Shown: positions 13,141 through 26,816, numbered from the stretch's first letter. The stretch is 64,000 bases of DNA from Neocallimastix lanati (nom. inval.) (GCA_016946835.1 JACVTC010000099.1:320001-384000), one strand, 5' to 3'. Program-made: numbers and translations. The notes: generated by a model not told the origin, from the sequence alone.

Positions 13141-15506
13141 CATTTAATAATTTTTTTGTAATAACAAATTAAGATTATAACTTTATGTACATATCAGCAG
13201 GATAGAAATTAGGTTATTTTTATTTGTAAAATAAAAAAAAAATAATAATAATAAATAGAAATAATTAATAATAATTATTAATAATTATTAATAATTATTA
13301 ATAGCAATAATAAATAATAAGAATAATAATAATGCATTAATCAAAATTAGAAAAAAAATTTTTTTAGATAGGCAAATAAAATATGGCTATACTGGTAAAA
13401 TTGAATAGAAACTTATTTATATAAATATATAAATTAAAATTTTTTGTATTACTAATAAAAACATTTTCCATACCGTCTATTAATAGTAAAATAATAGCTA
13501 TAAAATATTAATTATAAAATATTAATAATAAAATATTTAATTATTATTAGTTAATGTTATGTTGTATCCTAAAACTATTTTACCAATAATAACTAAAAAA
13601 TATAAAATATATTGATGATGATTTTAATTTTCATTATTTTTATTATGTAAATCCTGTCATCCTATCTTTCTTGTTTGAAACATTTAAAGAAAAGAAAAAA
13701 TTATAAGTGAACATATATTTGATATAATATTATATAAAATAAAAATAAAAATAAAAATAAAAATATAGATAAAATAAAGATAAAATAAAGATAAAATAAA
13801 AAATTAAAAATTTTATTAATTGACATTAAATCAACCAAAAAAAAAAAATAAAAAAAATAAAGAATTAATAGAAAATTCTAAAATTATCATGTGGATTAAA
13901 ATTATGATGATTCATACTCTATATATGTTACATAATAACTTTAATTATTTCTTATTTTTATTTTTATTTCTTATAATATTTATAATTATTATTAATTAAA
14001 ATTTATTATTTATAATTATTAATGAATTTTTTTTTTAAAAAAAAGATGTTTAAATATTATATTATCTTCTTACATATAATATAATATAATATAATATAAT
14101 AATACTTAAACTTTAATATTAAAAACAAATTTTTTTGGTAATTAATTAAAAATAATAAATGTTTAATTTATATCAAATAAGGTTAGAATTCTTTATAACA
14201 TCCATCAATAATTTTTTTTAAATTTTTTTTTCTTTTTTTTATATTAAAAATTCATAAATAAAAAAAAATTTTTTTTTTAAATTTGGTAATTATTAATTAA
14301 TTTCCTTTATTGTACATTTTTCTTTAATTTTCTAATAATTTAATTATTAGTTTTTTTTGATTTTTTTGATCAGAACTTCATATTCACAATAAAATAACAA
14401 AATATAAAATAAAATAAAAAATAAAAAAATAAAAAATAAAATAAATAGTAGAATTATAAATGCAATTAAAGTACAAATTGAATAAAATAAAAATAAAATG
14501 AAATAAAAGTAGTATAAAATATATAATTTATTAATATAATTTATTAATAAAAAATAAAAAAATGAAAAAATAAAAAAATGAAAAAATAAAAAAATAAAAA
14601 CAAAATAAATAGTAGAATTATGAATGCAATTTAAAGTACAATTTAAGTAAAAAATAAAATAAAACTATATAAATCATTTTTACCAAAAAATTTATTATAT
14701 TATATTATACTCTAATAAAATAAAAAATTAATTAATAAATAGTTTATATATAATTTAAATGAATTGATTTTATATTTAAAGATTTCTTTTTTATAATAAA
14801 TTTAATATATTATCTTACTATTATCTTTTATAATAATCATTATTTGTTAATACTTTTTAATTTTTAAAAAAAAAATAACTAAAATAGTAAAAAACAATAA
14901 TAAAAATAAGAATTTGAATAATAAATAATTGAATAATTAAGAAATAAAAATTAAATAATAAATAATAAATAAATAATAAATAATAAATAATAAATAATTA
15001 AATATTAAATAATTAAATAATTAAATAATTAAATAATTGAATAATTGAATAATATAATAAATAATTAAATAATAAATAATAATTAAATAATAAAGTAATT
15101 GATAAATAATAAATAATAATTGAATAATGAAATAATTGCATTAATAATATCCTTTTTATTATTATATTTTTCCAATAATTAATATATTTTTAATATTATT
15201 GTAAATAGTTTTATAAAAAAAAAATTTTTTTTCCTTTTTAATCTTTTATTATGTATTAATGAAAATTTATTTGGTTCGTTCAATACTCAATATTAAAATT
15301 AAATTAAATTAAATTAAAACAAATAATAAATGTATAATAAATAATAATAAATGTATAATAATAAATAATAAATGTATAATAAATAATAATAAATAATAAA
15401 TAATAATAATAGTAATTTATTAATATTATTATTAATATTAATATTAAGAAATTTGATAAAAAAATAAATAAAATTGTAATTACAGATTAAAAATGTAAAA
15501 AAAAAA

Positions 15507-15621
15507 AAATGTGACTTTCAATTTTTTAATTTTTTAAAGAATACAGAAATGTAATATATCATTTAATGTATAATACAAATGTAAAAAAATAAAAAAAAAT
15601 AAAAAATTAAAAGTCACATCT
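15507..15621. repeat. Imperfect inverted repeat with TGTGACTTT ends
   Basis: AATGTGACTTTCAATTTTTT at about 15508 is mirrored by AAAAAATTAAAAGTCACATC ending at about 15620, so the arms of about 28 bases can pair across a loop of about 55 bases. A 'aagaatacagaaatg' motif inside the structure recurs directly after it near 15682. It could be a decayed foldback element or chance in AT-rich DNA. Confidence 0.6.
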
Positions 15622-16590
15622 TTTTTTTTATAAAAAAAAAATTAATTAAAATAATAATAATAATAAAAAAAAAAAAAAAAAAGAATACAGAAATGAAAAA
15701 TTCATTTAATATAGATAAATAAATAGTTAAATAATTAAAAGATTATATAGTATTAATTGAAATATATATATATATTTATAATTTAAATTTTTTTAATCTT
15801 CTTTTGAAAATTGCCTTATATAATCAATTTTACTATTCATTTTGTTTCTTTTTTTTTTTATTTTATTTTGTTTTATTTTTATTATCATTAGAATTAGAAT
15901 TAGTATAGAATAAAACTGTGAACATAATTAAATGTTTTATACATTAAATTAAAAAATCTTTAAAATGAGTAGCATCAATCAATAAAAAGTAATGTGACTA
16001 TGCTTTTTTTTTTTTTTTTATTTTAATTAAATCTTTTAATAATGTTAACAATTATAAAACAGAAATAATATAGTTAAATTATTTAATTAACAGTAATACA
16101 ATAAAGATTTCTTTAAATAATCATCTTTGCTTTAATAGTTTCCTTCTTTTTTTTTCTTTTTTTTCACTTTATCCAACCAAAATAATTAATAAATTAAAAG
16201 AAAATAAAGGGTATTCTCTTTTTTTTTTTATTTACTACTTTTTTAAATTAAATATGAAATAGTGGAAGAATAACATATTGATTATTATAATTACCTCCAA
16301 AAAAATGTTTAAAAAAAAATCAAAAAAAAATTGAAAAATACTATTGAATTAATTTACTTTGGTTAACTTTAATAATTATTTTTCAAACAAAAATGAAATG
16401 TAATGAAATGAATAAACATTTTAAAAGAAAAATTGAGTTATAAAAATAAAAATAAAAATAAATTAAAAAAGAATAATAAAATAAAATGAAAAAGAAAAAA
16501 AAATATTAATCAAATGTTTTATTTTATTTTTATTTTTTTTTTTTTTTATTATTTAATTTTGATCATTATATTAAAAATTAAATTAATAAT

Positions 16591-16626
<36 letters not shown>

Positions 16627-18356
16627 TTATAATGAAAAAATTAAAAAAAAAATAAAAAAAATAAAAAAAAAAAGAAAATGAAAAGATTTAATTATTAAAA
16701 TTATTAAATCTATGTAATGTTTTTTATTTTACTTCATTATAATTAATAAAGTTATTGCTTTATTAAACATTATAGTTAAAATATTTAAAAAAAAAAAAAA
16801 GATTTAAAATATTTAATTAATAGCATATATTTGAAAAAATTTTAAGAAATGGTATTTAGATAACTTAGAATTGATTAATATTAATATTATATTGTATATA
16901 TATATTTTTATTTTTATTTTACCTTTTCTTTTCTTTACTTTTATTTTATTTTTTAAGATTTCATAATAAAAAAATTTATGTACATAATATTTTTATTATT
17001 AATATATATATAATTTTTTATAATATTTCTGTATATTGTAATTATTTGCTTTTTTCTGACTCTTTAAAAGTTTTGTCTTAATCCTTTTATTATTTTTTTT
17101 CCTTTTTTTCTTTTTCTCCTATTTTTTTTTTTTTTTTCTTAATTATTATTTCTATTTTTTATATGTTAATATATAAAGAGTAGATAATAAATAATAAATA
17201 ATTAAATATAAATAATGATAAAAATAATATTTCATAATCAATAAAAAATTTTTAATAACATTTTTTTAATAACAATTTTTATTAATATTTTTGTTATTCT
17301 CCACTTTAAATATATCCTCAAATATACCATATAAGGTAATTTAAAAAACATTGATGAATCTAAAAATCTAAAAAAAGTAATTTTTTTTTTATTAAAATAT
17401 ATATATATAAATATATTAAATTTATTTATCTATCTATTATTTATTTATATATTTATTTATTTATATGTATTACTATTTATTTATCTATTTATTATTTATT
17501 TGTTTATTTATTTAAAATGGTTACATATCTTTACAAAATTAAACATTACATAAAATGATCTTTTTTTTTTTTTTTTTTTTTTTTTTTTATTAATTTTAAT
17601 TATTATTAATATTTTAAATTTATATTAATTAAATCACTAAAGTATAAAAAAAAAAAAAAAATTAAAATACTGTAAATACTATAATATAGGTATATATAAT
17701 AAAGTCATAATATTAAATAATTACTCAACAACAGTAATTAACATCATATAGTAATTAGTTATGAATAATGGATTAAATTGTTTTATTAATTCTAAATGAT
17801 TTAAAATTTTTTCCTTTATAAAAAAAAAAAAATAAAATAAAAAATATATATGCATATAATAAATAAAATTGTTAAGGATTATACGTGAAAAGGAATTTAA
17901 AGTCCATTTATTAATTTTCTACCATCACAAATTTTTATAAAATATTATAAATTGTAATACGTACTAAAAAAAAAAATAAAATAAATGAAAATTGCTACTA
18001 TTCAATAAATCTTTTTTTTAAAAAAAAAATATATATATATATATAATATATATAAATGAAGTTTTAATTTAAATTTTATTATTAAATTTATTCAAAGGTT
18101 ATAAGAAAATAAAATAAAAAATAAAAAATTATTATTATAATATATATTTATTTATATTAAAGTTTAAATAAGAACATGACTTTTTATTATAGATTTTTTT
18201 TTTTTAAAAAAATTATAAAAATAGTATAGTAATATTTATTTTTATTTGTATTTTATATATATATTTTTATTTATTTTTTATTATTAAATTATCATTATTT
18301 GTATGATATTGTAAGTAGTATTTATATTGATAAGATAAAATGGTAAACATAGGGTT

Positions 18357-18389
18357 AAAAGATTAAAATGGTAAACATTTTAATCTTTT
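18357..18389. other. Perfect 14-bp hairpin
   Basis: AAAAGATTAAAATG (18357-18370), a 5-base loop GTAAA, then CATTTTAATCTTTT (18376-18389), an exact inverted repeat. TGGTAAACAT also occurs a few bases upstream, so it may have formed by local template switching. No neighbouring gene gives it a function. Confidence 0.8.
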
Positions 18390-19377
18390 TTAATAACTTC
18401 CTAGTAAAAAAAAAAAATTTAATATATAAATATATATAATATTGATATTTTATATTAATCTTTTATTAAATATTGCATATACTATAAATTATTAAAATTT
18501 ATGATCAATAATTATAAAAAAAAAAAAGAGAATATTATTATGATTATGATTAAGATTATGATTATGATAATTTTTTAAATAAAGAAAAAAAAAAAAGGTT
18601 AATTGTAATATAATGAAGAGGATTTTTTGTTAATCAAAGTTTTAATTATTAATTCTTATTATTTTTTTTTAATTCATTAAAAAATGTATTTGTTTTTGTT
18701 TTTGTTTTTTTTTTTAAAAAAAAAAATAAAAGTGATCCATTGCCTGTATTATAGGTCTGCTGTTACAGAAAATTACTTTATATTATTTTTTTTTTTTTAA
18801 AAAAAAAAAAGATTTTAATTAAAATAAAATAAAATAAAATAAAAAAAAAAAAATTTTTTTTTAAAATTTTTTTTTAAAATTTTCAATTTAGGTAATTTTT
18901 ACATTTATATTCAATAACAAATATAAAATAAAAAATAAAAACAAAAATTAACTATAAAAGATTATAATACTAATAAAAATAGATTTTAATTCTATTTAAA
19001 TCTTATTAATTTTATTATTTCTGTTTATTAAGAAATATGGAGTCATCAGAGCTCAATTCTTTTTTACTTATTTATTATTTTTTTTTTTTTTGTATTCACA
19101 CCTGACCTTTCTCCCTGTTGATTAATTCTATCACAAAGAAATATTATAAAAGTTTTTAATTAAAATATTCATTTAATAAATTGTTTAATATAACACAATA
19201 GTTTATTACTATTTTATTATTATTTTATGATTATTTAATTTCTGTCTTATTATTATTTCATTATTGCTTTATTATTATTTTATTTCAGCTATATTATAAG
19301 TAATTGAAAGTAGATGATGGAACTAAAAAGGAAAAAACAAAACAAATCAAAATTGTTATGATATAATCTAAATTAAT

Positions 19378-19577
19378 AAATATGAATTATTTATAAATAA
19401 ATAATTTATATATAAATAAATAAATAATTTATATATAAATAAATAAATAATTTATATATAAATAAATAAATAATTTATATAGAAATAAATAAATAATTTA
19501 TATAGAAATAAATAAATAATTTATATAGAAATAAATAAATAATTTATATAGAAATAAATAATTTATATAGAAATAGA
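19378..19577 (+). repeat. Minisatellite, period about 28 bases
   Basis: About seven copies of a unit made of AAATAAATAATTTATATA plus 'taaata' or 'gaaata'. The first copies carry 'tatataaat' and the later ones 'tatagaaat', showing an array with two sub-variants. Confidence 0.9.
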
Positions 19578-19787
19578 GTAAAAAAAAAAAAAATAAAAAT
19601 TTTTTTATTATATCAATATTTAATTATTTATATATAAAAATTATCTAAGTGATTGTTAATTTATGAATTTATTAAAAAGTTAAATAATAATTAAATAATT
19701 AAATAAAAAAAAAAAAAAAATAAAAAAAAAGGTTACATCACCTTTCTTTTCTTTTTTTTTTTTTTTTTCCATAAACAATAATAATAA

Positions 19788-19790
<3 letters not shown>

Positions 19791-19875
<85 letters not shown>
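19791..19875 (+). repeat. (AAT)n microsatellite
   Basis: About 28 perfect units. The open frame across it is poly-Ile on the minus strand and is not a gene. Confidence 0.95.
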
Positions 19876-19878
<3 letters not shown>

Positions 19879-22109
19879 TAAAAAAAAATATTAATTGTCC
19901 ATTTAGTTAAATTAATTATATATATAATAAAATCATCAATCATTTTATTTCTCTTTTTTAAAAAAAATAAAATAAAAATATATAATATTATTTGTTATTA
20001 GTAGTATTATAATATTCTTCATAATATCCATAATAGTAATCAATAATTTATAAATTGGTATAATAAAATTTATTATTGCTACAATTCACCATAAATTATT
20101 ATTATTATTATTATATCTTTTTTTTTTTTTTTGTTCAATAAATATAAAATTTTTGTACATTTGTAATACATGGTCCTAAGTTATTGGTTTATATATTAAT
20201 AATTAATGTACAAATACTTTTTTAATATATAAATATATATATATAAAAACTTTTTTCAATTATTAAATATAAAGTATTTTCTATTAAAAAAAATCTATTT
20301 CTAATATATATATGAATCACCATATCATAATTAATATACAAAACCAAATTATTATTAGTTGAAAAAAATATATTAATAGTCAAATTAATAAATGAAGCAA
20401 TTTAATGGTGAAATATATTCCTATATATTATTATTTATTAAATTATTTATTAAATTATTTATTTATTTATAATTTAAAAATATTAAAAAAATATTAATTT
20501 TGCTTAATTTGAATAGAATTTTAATTTAAATATTAATATTAAAGAAAAAAAATTGAAATGAATTCTTTTCAATTTATCTTTATTGTATATTTTATATATT
20601 ATTTAAATAAATTTCCGTATATTATAATATATTGATTTAAATATAAAATAATTAATTGAAGGTTTCAAATTAATTTTATACTTACTTTTAATTATAATAT
20701 ATTAAAATATATTATAATATATTGATAATTTTATTTTTTAAACTTTATTTAATTAAAAGTCATGAAATGTAAACTTTTCTTGATGCAAAAACTTAGCAGT
20801 CTATCTATTGAAAATAGGTTATATTAATATATTAAAAACATATAATAATATATACTATTAATATACTATTAGTTTATATATTATTTAAAGTTTTGTTATT
20901 GATGATGGATTCTATTTAAATAATTTAATTTTAAATATGACCTATAATGTAATATATTATAATATATTATTATACATATACCTCAATGTATTTGACTATT
21001 AACTATAATATATACAATAAACTATTAACTATTGATATTAATTATAGTTATATATGAATTGACATTTATTTAATTGAAATATCAATATGTATAAATTTAA
21101 TATACAACTGTTTATATTTTCAAATATATAAACCTTATTTAATTTATTATCATAGTATAGTTTTGGGAAATAATGTATAAATAGTTTACTATATTGTATT
21201 ATATAGCAGAATAGTATTCAATTTAATTAGAATTCAAAAAATATATATTATTTATAATTTCAATTGAATAAGAATACATTTAAATCCAGTTTAAATAATT
21301 GAATTATTCCAAATTTATTCAACATATATAAGAATGTATTAGTATATATTAGAATATATTAAACACTATATGTGCATTTGATTGATGTTAAATCTTATAA
21401 TCCTTATTTTCATAATTATTTTTTTTCATATAATTTTATATATTTAGAAATATAATTATAATATATAATATTTTAAATTTTAACTGAAATCATATATAGA
21501 ATATAATATATTTTTATAATTATTTATAAATAATAAATAATTAAATAATTGAATAATAAATAATTGAATAATAAATAATAAATAAATAAATAATAATTAA
21601 TTGAATATTGAATAATTAAATAATTAAATAATTGAATATTAAATAATAATTAAATAATAAATAATAATAAAATAATAATCAAATAATAAAGATATAATAA
21701 ATTTTTTTTATTTTTTTTTTACTATTTAATAAAGTAAATTTATCCTTTTTTTTTAAATTTTTTTTTTTTTAAAATTCAAAAATTAAAACAAATATTATAA
21801 ATAATTATAATTTTTATAATTTTTTTTTTTTTTTAAAGAAAAAATATAGACGAAAGTAAATTTATTTTCAAATAAATTTTGAAAATTAATTAAACGAAAA
21901 GCCTAAACTTTTTTTTTTTATTAAAAAAAAACATAGAAGAATAAAATAATATTAATATTTTTAAAAATAATAATATTATAATTCACTTTTCTTAAAAAAT
22001 TTATAATAGTTAAAGTAATATTTTTTTTATATTTTATTATTTCTTTAAATTTATATATGATATTGAACATCTCCTTTTATAAAATTATTACTTTTTTTTT
22101 TATTTGTAA

Positions 22110-22140
<31 letters not shown>

Positions 22141-22361
22141 TACTATTATTTATTATTATTATTATAAATACTTTTTTTTTATAATAAATATCGAATAAAA
22201 TATTTTTTAAAAAAAATATATAAAAAGAAAAAAAAAAAGTTTTTATTAAAAGAAATTTTTGAAATTAATTAAATATTTATATTCCTTTATACATATATGA
22301 AAAAAAAAATATTTATTTTGTATTCCATATAGTTATTATATATTATTAATATAAGGAATAT

Positions 22362-22405
<44 letters not shown>

Positions 22406-23080
22406 TAGTATTGAATAATAAAAAATATATAGTTTAATTTTCTTTATAGTTGAGTTATAGTTAAATAGAGTATTTTTTTTTTAAAATTAAAAAGAAAAAA
22501 GATGTTCAATATTATTTGATTATATATATATACATATATAAATTTTTTTATAATCATTTATTAATGAATATATTTAATATTTATTTATATATTTATAATA
22601 GAATATTTGAAATAATGAAACTTAAGACAGAAATTATTACAAAGCAATTTAAAAACGAAAAAGAACGAAATCATTTTTAAATACCTTAAAAAGAAAAAAC
22701 AATTTTACTCAAGAAAATATAAAATATAATTATTATTAAAGTATTTTTCTAAATAGCCATTAAAATTAAATTTTTAAATTTTGAAATCTTGTATATACTA
22801 AGAACGTTTTATAAAAAAAAAAAAAATTTTTTTTTTTTTTACATAAAGTTTATAAATAAAAATTTTTATTTTAAATCAAATTTCTAATAAACAAAATAAT
22901 ACATTATATTAGTAACTATTGTTAATATAAATTTCAGTTTATAATAAAAATAAGTAATAAGTAATAATAAGTAATAAGCAATAAGTAATAATAATAATAT
23001 TAATAAAAAAAAAAAAAAAAAAAATCTTTTATTTTTGAAAAATTGAAAAGAATTTAAATATAAATATATATCATATCAAA
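19876..23080. other. Gene desert, eastern part, and 5' flank of the Ser-rich gene
   Basis: AT-only DNA with TATA-like dinucleotide runs, TTA repeats (22111-22165) and a poly-T run of 39 bases at 22364-22402. The last 170 bases before the start codon at 23081 hold AATAAGTAATAAG repeats and a poly-A run at 23007-23024. This is the presumed promoter and 5' UTR, but no specific element can be named. Confidence 0.55.
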
Positions 23081-25570
23081 ATGCCAAAATCAAATCATTC
23101 GGATAACTCAAGCTCTGGGTTAAGCACTACTACTGATACCCGTTCCTCAAAGAAATGGTTTTCTAAAATATCATTAAAGATACCAAAAAAATTAAAGAAT
23201 GGAAAAGGTGCTTCAACTCTATCAAATGCAATTCATAATGCTAAGAAAACCCTTAAAAGTGACAGTCATAGTCATCATCATCATCATCATAATAAGAAGT
23301 TAGAAATTACATCCCAATCAAAGGATGATCTTAATAATAGTATATCGGATCAAACGATACCTACTTCTTCCAATGAAACTTCTGTCACCTCTGTCACTAG
23401 TTCAGATTTATTAAAAAATGATCTATCAATTCAATTTTCTCAATTAACTGTAAATTCTAATAAAAGTGAAACTACCGTTAGCTCTTCAAATAATTTACAA
23501 AGTGCCACTCCAATTATAAGTATTACTTCTGAAGATGTAGAGGATGAAGAAAATCAAAATACCGATATGACTTTAAAGGATACCCAAACAAAAAAATTTA
23601 ATAATTTAAATGCCGATCATTGTAATTTTTTTAATAATATTAATAAAGTAATCGGTTTACGACCAAATTGTGGTCACTGTCGTTCAAATTCCGATTATAT
23701 TAATATACCTATTCAACGTCCAAGAAGCTATTCGGATACCCCAGTCCCTGTTAATCTTTCCACGTTATACTCTGATGAAGAATACGATAGATCCCTTGAA
23801 ATGCAAGGAAGATCAAGATCAAATAAAGTGGCTTTTGGAATGTTGAAAAATAATAGCCATTATTATAATGAAAAGGATTTTGATCTCTATGATGATATTA
23901 AAACTCCGGTTATCCCTACTCGTACTACTCGTCATACCTCTCCTATCGATGACAGTCATTTTTCTACTCCTTCCAATACAATAGCAGGAAAATTAAGTCT
24001 TCATAATAATACTTCGGATACCAATACCCCTGTATTGAAACATCGTGATGTTAAAGTAACTACTACTAACAGTCCCTCCACTCCAGATCATAAACTATTG
24101 GATTCGTTTGATTCAATGACCCAAAAATCTTGTGATACCATGACCGCTAAGGAATTTGCTTTAGCCGTTGGTCTCAATGTTCGTTATGAAGATGATAGTG
24201 ATTCCAGTGAAGATGAGGAGGATGACATGGAAAATCGAAGTACTGTTTCTAATTTGAGTGCAGCACTCTCACAATTAACTGCTAATGGTAAAATTCCTAC
24301 AGCTAATGAAATTTATAATGCTCTTTCCGTTAATTCTATTAGTCATCGTCAGAGAAGAAAGTATTCTGCTCCTATTTTAAGTCTTGACATGTTTATTCCA
24401 CCTACTCAAGGAGAATGTATTAAATCTGCTTCTGCTGCGGTACATCCCACCGGTAAGCCATCCCTCCTCCTCAATGAAACTTTTAATAATCCTAATAGTA
24501 GTAATTCTTCATCATTATGTCAAAGAAAATTTGGTGATCTTTCTCATAAATCGTCTCATCCTATTTTAGAAAGAAAGTTACCCTCACATATCTCCACCAC
24601 TAATAAATCTAATGAATCTTCCTCAACTTTTATTAATACAAGTACAAGTGTAGGTTCAGGTATTGGTGCAGGTGTAGGTACTGGTATAAATAAAAGATTT
24701 TCTTCTTCAAGTTCTATTCATTCTTCACAATCTGGTAATACGACAGCTTGTGTATCGGATTTACCAGAAAGTGATTTTGATTCTTGTGGTTCAAGTTCTT
24801 CAGGTCATCAATTTACTATGATGAATGGAAATTCATTTGATGGTAATGTAAAGAATAATATATCCACTACATTCTATTCTTTACCAAGAATGAATGTTCA
24901 TTCTCATCCATCTATTAAAGCTATTAGTGCTTCTAAATCTATAAATTCTATATCTACTTCAAATCTTTATGCTTCAAACCATACCTCCTCCTATCGTGAT
25001 AAAGGCGTCAACATGGGTATGGGTATGAATATGAATATGGGGATGAGTATGGGTATGGGTATGAATTGTCATGGTCCTCGTCATCATTGTGGTAACTCTT
25101 TATCTATTAATACTCAATCTTTTTCCTTTAAAATGGGACCATCCTCTCCATTATCTATATCCACTAATTGTTCTTCTTTAAATGAAGATTACTCACTTCT
25201 AAACACTATACCATCTACTAAATCAAATGTTTCGGATACTCACAATAGGTATATAAATTCCTCAAATCCTATTTCTTCTATTGAAAAACCTTCCACTACT
25301 ACTACTACTACTACTACTACCGCCACTACGACAATTAAGAAGAAAACAACCAATTATCCAATGTCTTCTTCATGGAGTAATGGTTTAAGTGAAATTGAAA
25401 ATCTTCGTTTATCGGTGAAAACTCCTACAAACGAACCAAAGGAAGTTTCATCATCATTCAATAATATTAATAATGTTCAAGTTTATACTAAAGGACGTTT
25501 TACCATTACTCATGAAACTTATCATCGTCGTTCTATTTCAACTCATAAATTTGAAATTGAAAAAAATTAA
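23081..25570 (+). CDS. Ser/Asn/Thr-rich low-complexity protein, 829 residues, unrecognised
   Basis: An intact single-exon frame starts at ATG in the AT-rich context 'tcaaaATGcc'. The N-terminus has a basic patch (KKWFSKISLKIPKKLKNGKG, about residues 24-43), then a His tract near residue 66. Acidic runs appear near 155 and 373 (DDSDSSEDEEDDME). A Met/Gly stretch lies near 645-665 and a poly-Thr run near 745. Short basic Ser motifs that could be kinase or 14-3-3 sites include RPRSYSDTP and RRKYSAP. The C-terminus has KGRFTITHETYHRRSIS. No catalytic domain, signal peptide or membrane segment is visible. Codons are clearly more GC-rich than the surroundings, which supports real coding. A cytoplasmic or nuclear regulatory or scaffold phosphoprotein is an inference. 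It stands alone between the desert and a LINE. Confidence 0.92.
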   Translation: MPKSNHSDNSSSGLSTTTDTRSSKKWFSKISLKIPKKLKNGKGASTLSNAIHNAKKTLKSDSHSHHHHHHNKKLEITSQSKDDLNNSISDQTIPTSSNETSVTSVTSSDLLKNDLSIQFSQLTVNSNKSETTVSSSNNLQSATPIISITSEDVEDEENQNTDMTLKDTQTKKFNNLNADHCNFFNNINKVIGLRPNCGHCRSNSDYINIPIQRPRSYSDTPVPVNLSTLYSDEEYDRSLEMQGRSRSNKVAFGMLKNNSHYYNEKDFDLYDDIKTPVIPTRTTRHTSPIDDSHFSTPSNTIAGKLSLHNNTSDTNTPVLKHRDVKVTTTNSPSTPDHKLLDSFDSMTQKSCDTMTAKEFALAVGLNVRYEDDSDSSEDEEDDMENRSTVSNLSAALSQLTANGKIPTANEIYNALSVNSISHRQRRKYSAPILSLDMFIPPTQGECIKSASAAVHPTGKPSLLLNETFNNPNSSNSSSLCQRKFGDLSHKSSHPILERKLPSHISTTNKSNESSSTFINTSTSVGSGIGAGVGTGINKRFSSSSSIHSSQSGNTTACVSDLPESDFDSCGSSSSGHQFTMMNGNSFDGNVKNNISTTFYSLPRMNVHSHPSIKAISASKSINSISTSNLYASNHTSSYRDKGVNMGMGMNMNMGMSMGMGMNCHGPRHHCGNSLSINTQSFSFKMGPSSPLSISTNCSSLNEDYSLLNTIPSTKSNVSDTHNRYINSSNPISSIEKPSTTTTTTTTTATTTIKKKTTNYPMSSSWSNGLSEIENLRLSVKTPTNEPKEVSSSFNNINNVQVYTKGRFTITHETYHRRSISTHKFEIEKN

Positions 25571-25867
25571 AGTTAAATTAAAAATACATATATATATATA
25601 TATATAATTATAATAATAATTATAAAAATAAAAACAAAAGTTAAAAAAAAAAAAAAAAAAAGAAATAAGAACAACAATAAGAATAAAGACAGAAACAAAA
25701 GCGAAAAAAAAAATAAAACAAAAATAAAGTGAAATAAAATAAATAAATAAAAAAAAAAAAAAAAAGAATAAAATATAAATATATATATATATAAAAAAAA
25801 AAAGTAAAAACAAAAACCCAAAATACAAACAGAAAAAACTTTATTCAAACATCAATTAAAATATTAT

Positions 25868-25922
<55 letters not shown>

Positions 25923-25966
25923 ATGCAAACAAACATACGCGCAAATATACAAACAAACAAACGAAC

Positions 25967-25997
<31 letters not shown>

Positions 25998-26039
25998 TAT
26001 AATAAAAATTTAAACATTTTTATTAAAATAGTTAATAAT
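25571..26039. other. 3' flank of the Ser-rich gene, simple repeats
   Basis: TA runs, AAATAA repeats, a poly-A run of about 51 bases at 25871-25921, and AAACAAAC-type repeats near 25925-25970. Two overlapping minus-strand open frames (25538-25848) are poly-Phe/Ile readings of A-rich DNA. Confidence 0.7.
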
Positions 26040-26111
26040 TCATAGTCATAATTATAATCATCATAAAAATAAACATAATTATTATAAACATAATTATAAA
26101 CATAATTAATA

Positions 26112-26148
<37 letters not shown>

Positions 26149-26427
26149 GCAGTAATATTAATAATAATCTAATAAAATTAAAAGGGAAAATAGAGGAAAT
26201 ATAGTAAAATTTTAATAATTAAAATAATTTAATTATCATCATTAAAACATTTTTTATTATATATATATAAATATATATATTTTGAAAAAAAAAAATAACC
26301 AAAACATTTAGTATTATCATTAAGAAGCAATTTAAATTTTAAATTAAAAAAATAAAAAAAAATTAAAAAATATAATTAAAAAATAATAATAATAAAAAAA
26401 AATAAAAGTGTACATTTATATTAATAT

Positions 26428-26474
<47 letters not shown>

Positions 26475-26610
26475 GTACTATTAAGCGATTTTCATTATGA
26501 TTTATATTATTTGGAACCATTAATTTTCATTATTTTTTTATTATTATTACTTTTATTTCATTTAATTTAATTTTATTTTTTATTAGTATTTATTTTTATT
26601 TATTTATTTT
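26040..26610 (+). repeat. Segmental duplication, copy 1 (other copy at 53.6-54.25 kb)
   Basis: This non-coding segment downstream of the Ser-rich gene aligns in the same orientation with 53595-54250. Shared ordered landmarks are AGTCATAATTATAATCATCAT, GAGGAAATATA followed by TTAAAATAATTTAATTATCA, TATTATCATTAAGAAGCAAT, AATTAAAAAATAATAATAAT, and 'actattaa(g/c)(c/t)gattttcattaa'. The copies differ mainly in homopolymer and TA-repeat length. No open frame. The second copy ends next to a copia LTR. Confidence 0.75.
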
Positions 26611-26816
26611 AATGGATTTTCCAAACTATATATACATATATAGGGTAGTAATTAATTGTAACTTTATTTCCTTTTTTTTTTTTTTTTACATGCAAAAATA
26701 AATCTATTCCTCTCCCATTGGGTAGAAATAGGTTTTAATTTCCTTTTATTCTTAGTCTTGTTTTTATATTATGTCTCCTCTCTTTGATTCAAATAAGAGC
26801 AGGATGCTCTAAAGCC

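Larger units (their letters stand above)
13141..19377. other. Gene desert, central part
   Basis: No coding signal. The region contains AAAAT and AATA repeats (13740-13800, 14400-14620, 14930-15130) and poly-T runs up to about 27 bases near 17562-17588. A local duplication places 'tagtagaattatraatgcaa' at about 14446 and 14610. The palindromic features at 15507 and 18357 are listed separately. Confidence 0.6.

Noticed and set aside
25538-25848. Phe/Ile-rich minus-strand frames after the Ser-rich gene, with the look of membrane proteins
   Set aside because: They arise from A-rich 3' flank sequence read on the opposite strand, without any motif, and overlap simple repeats.
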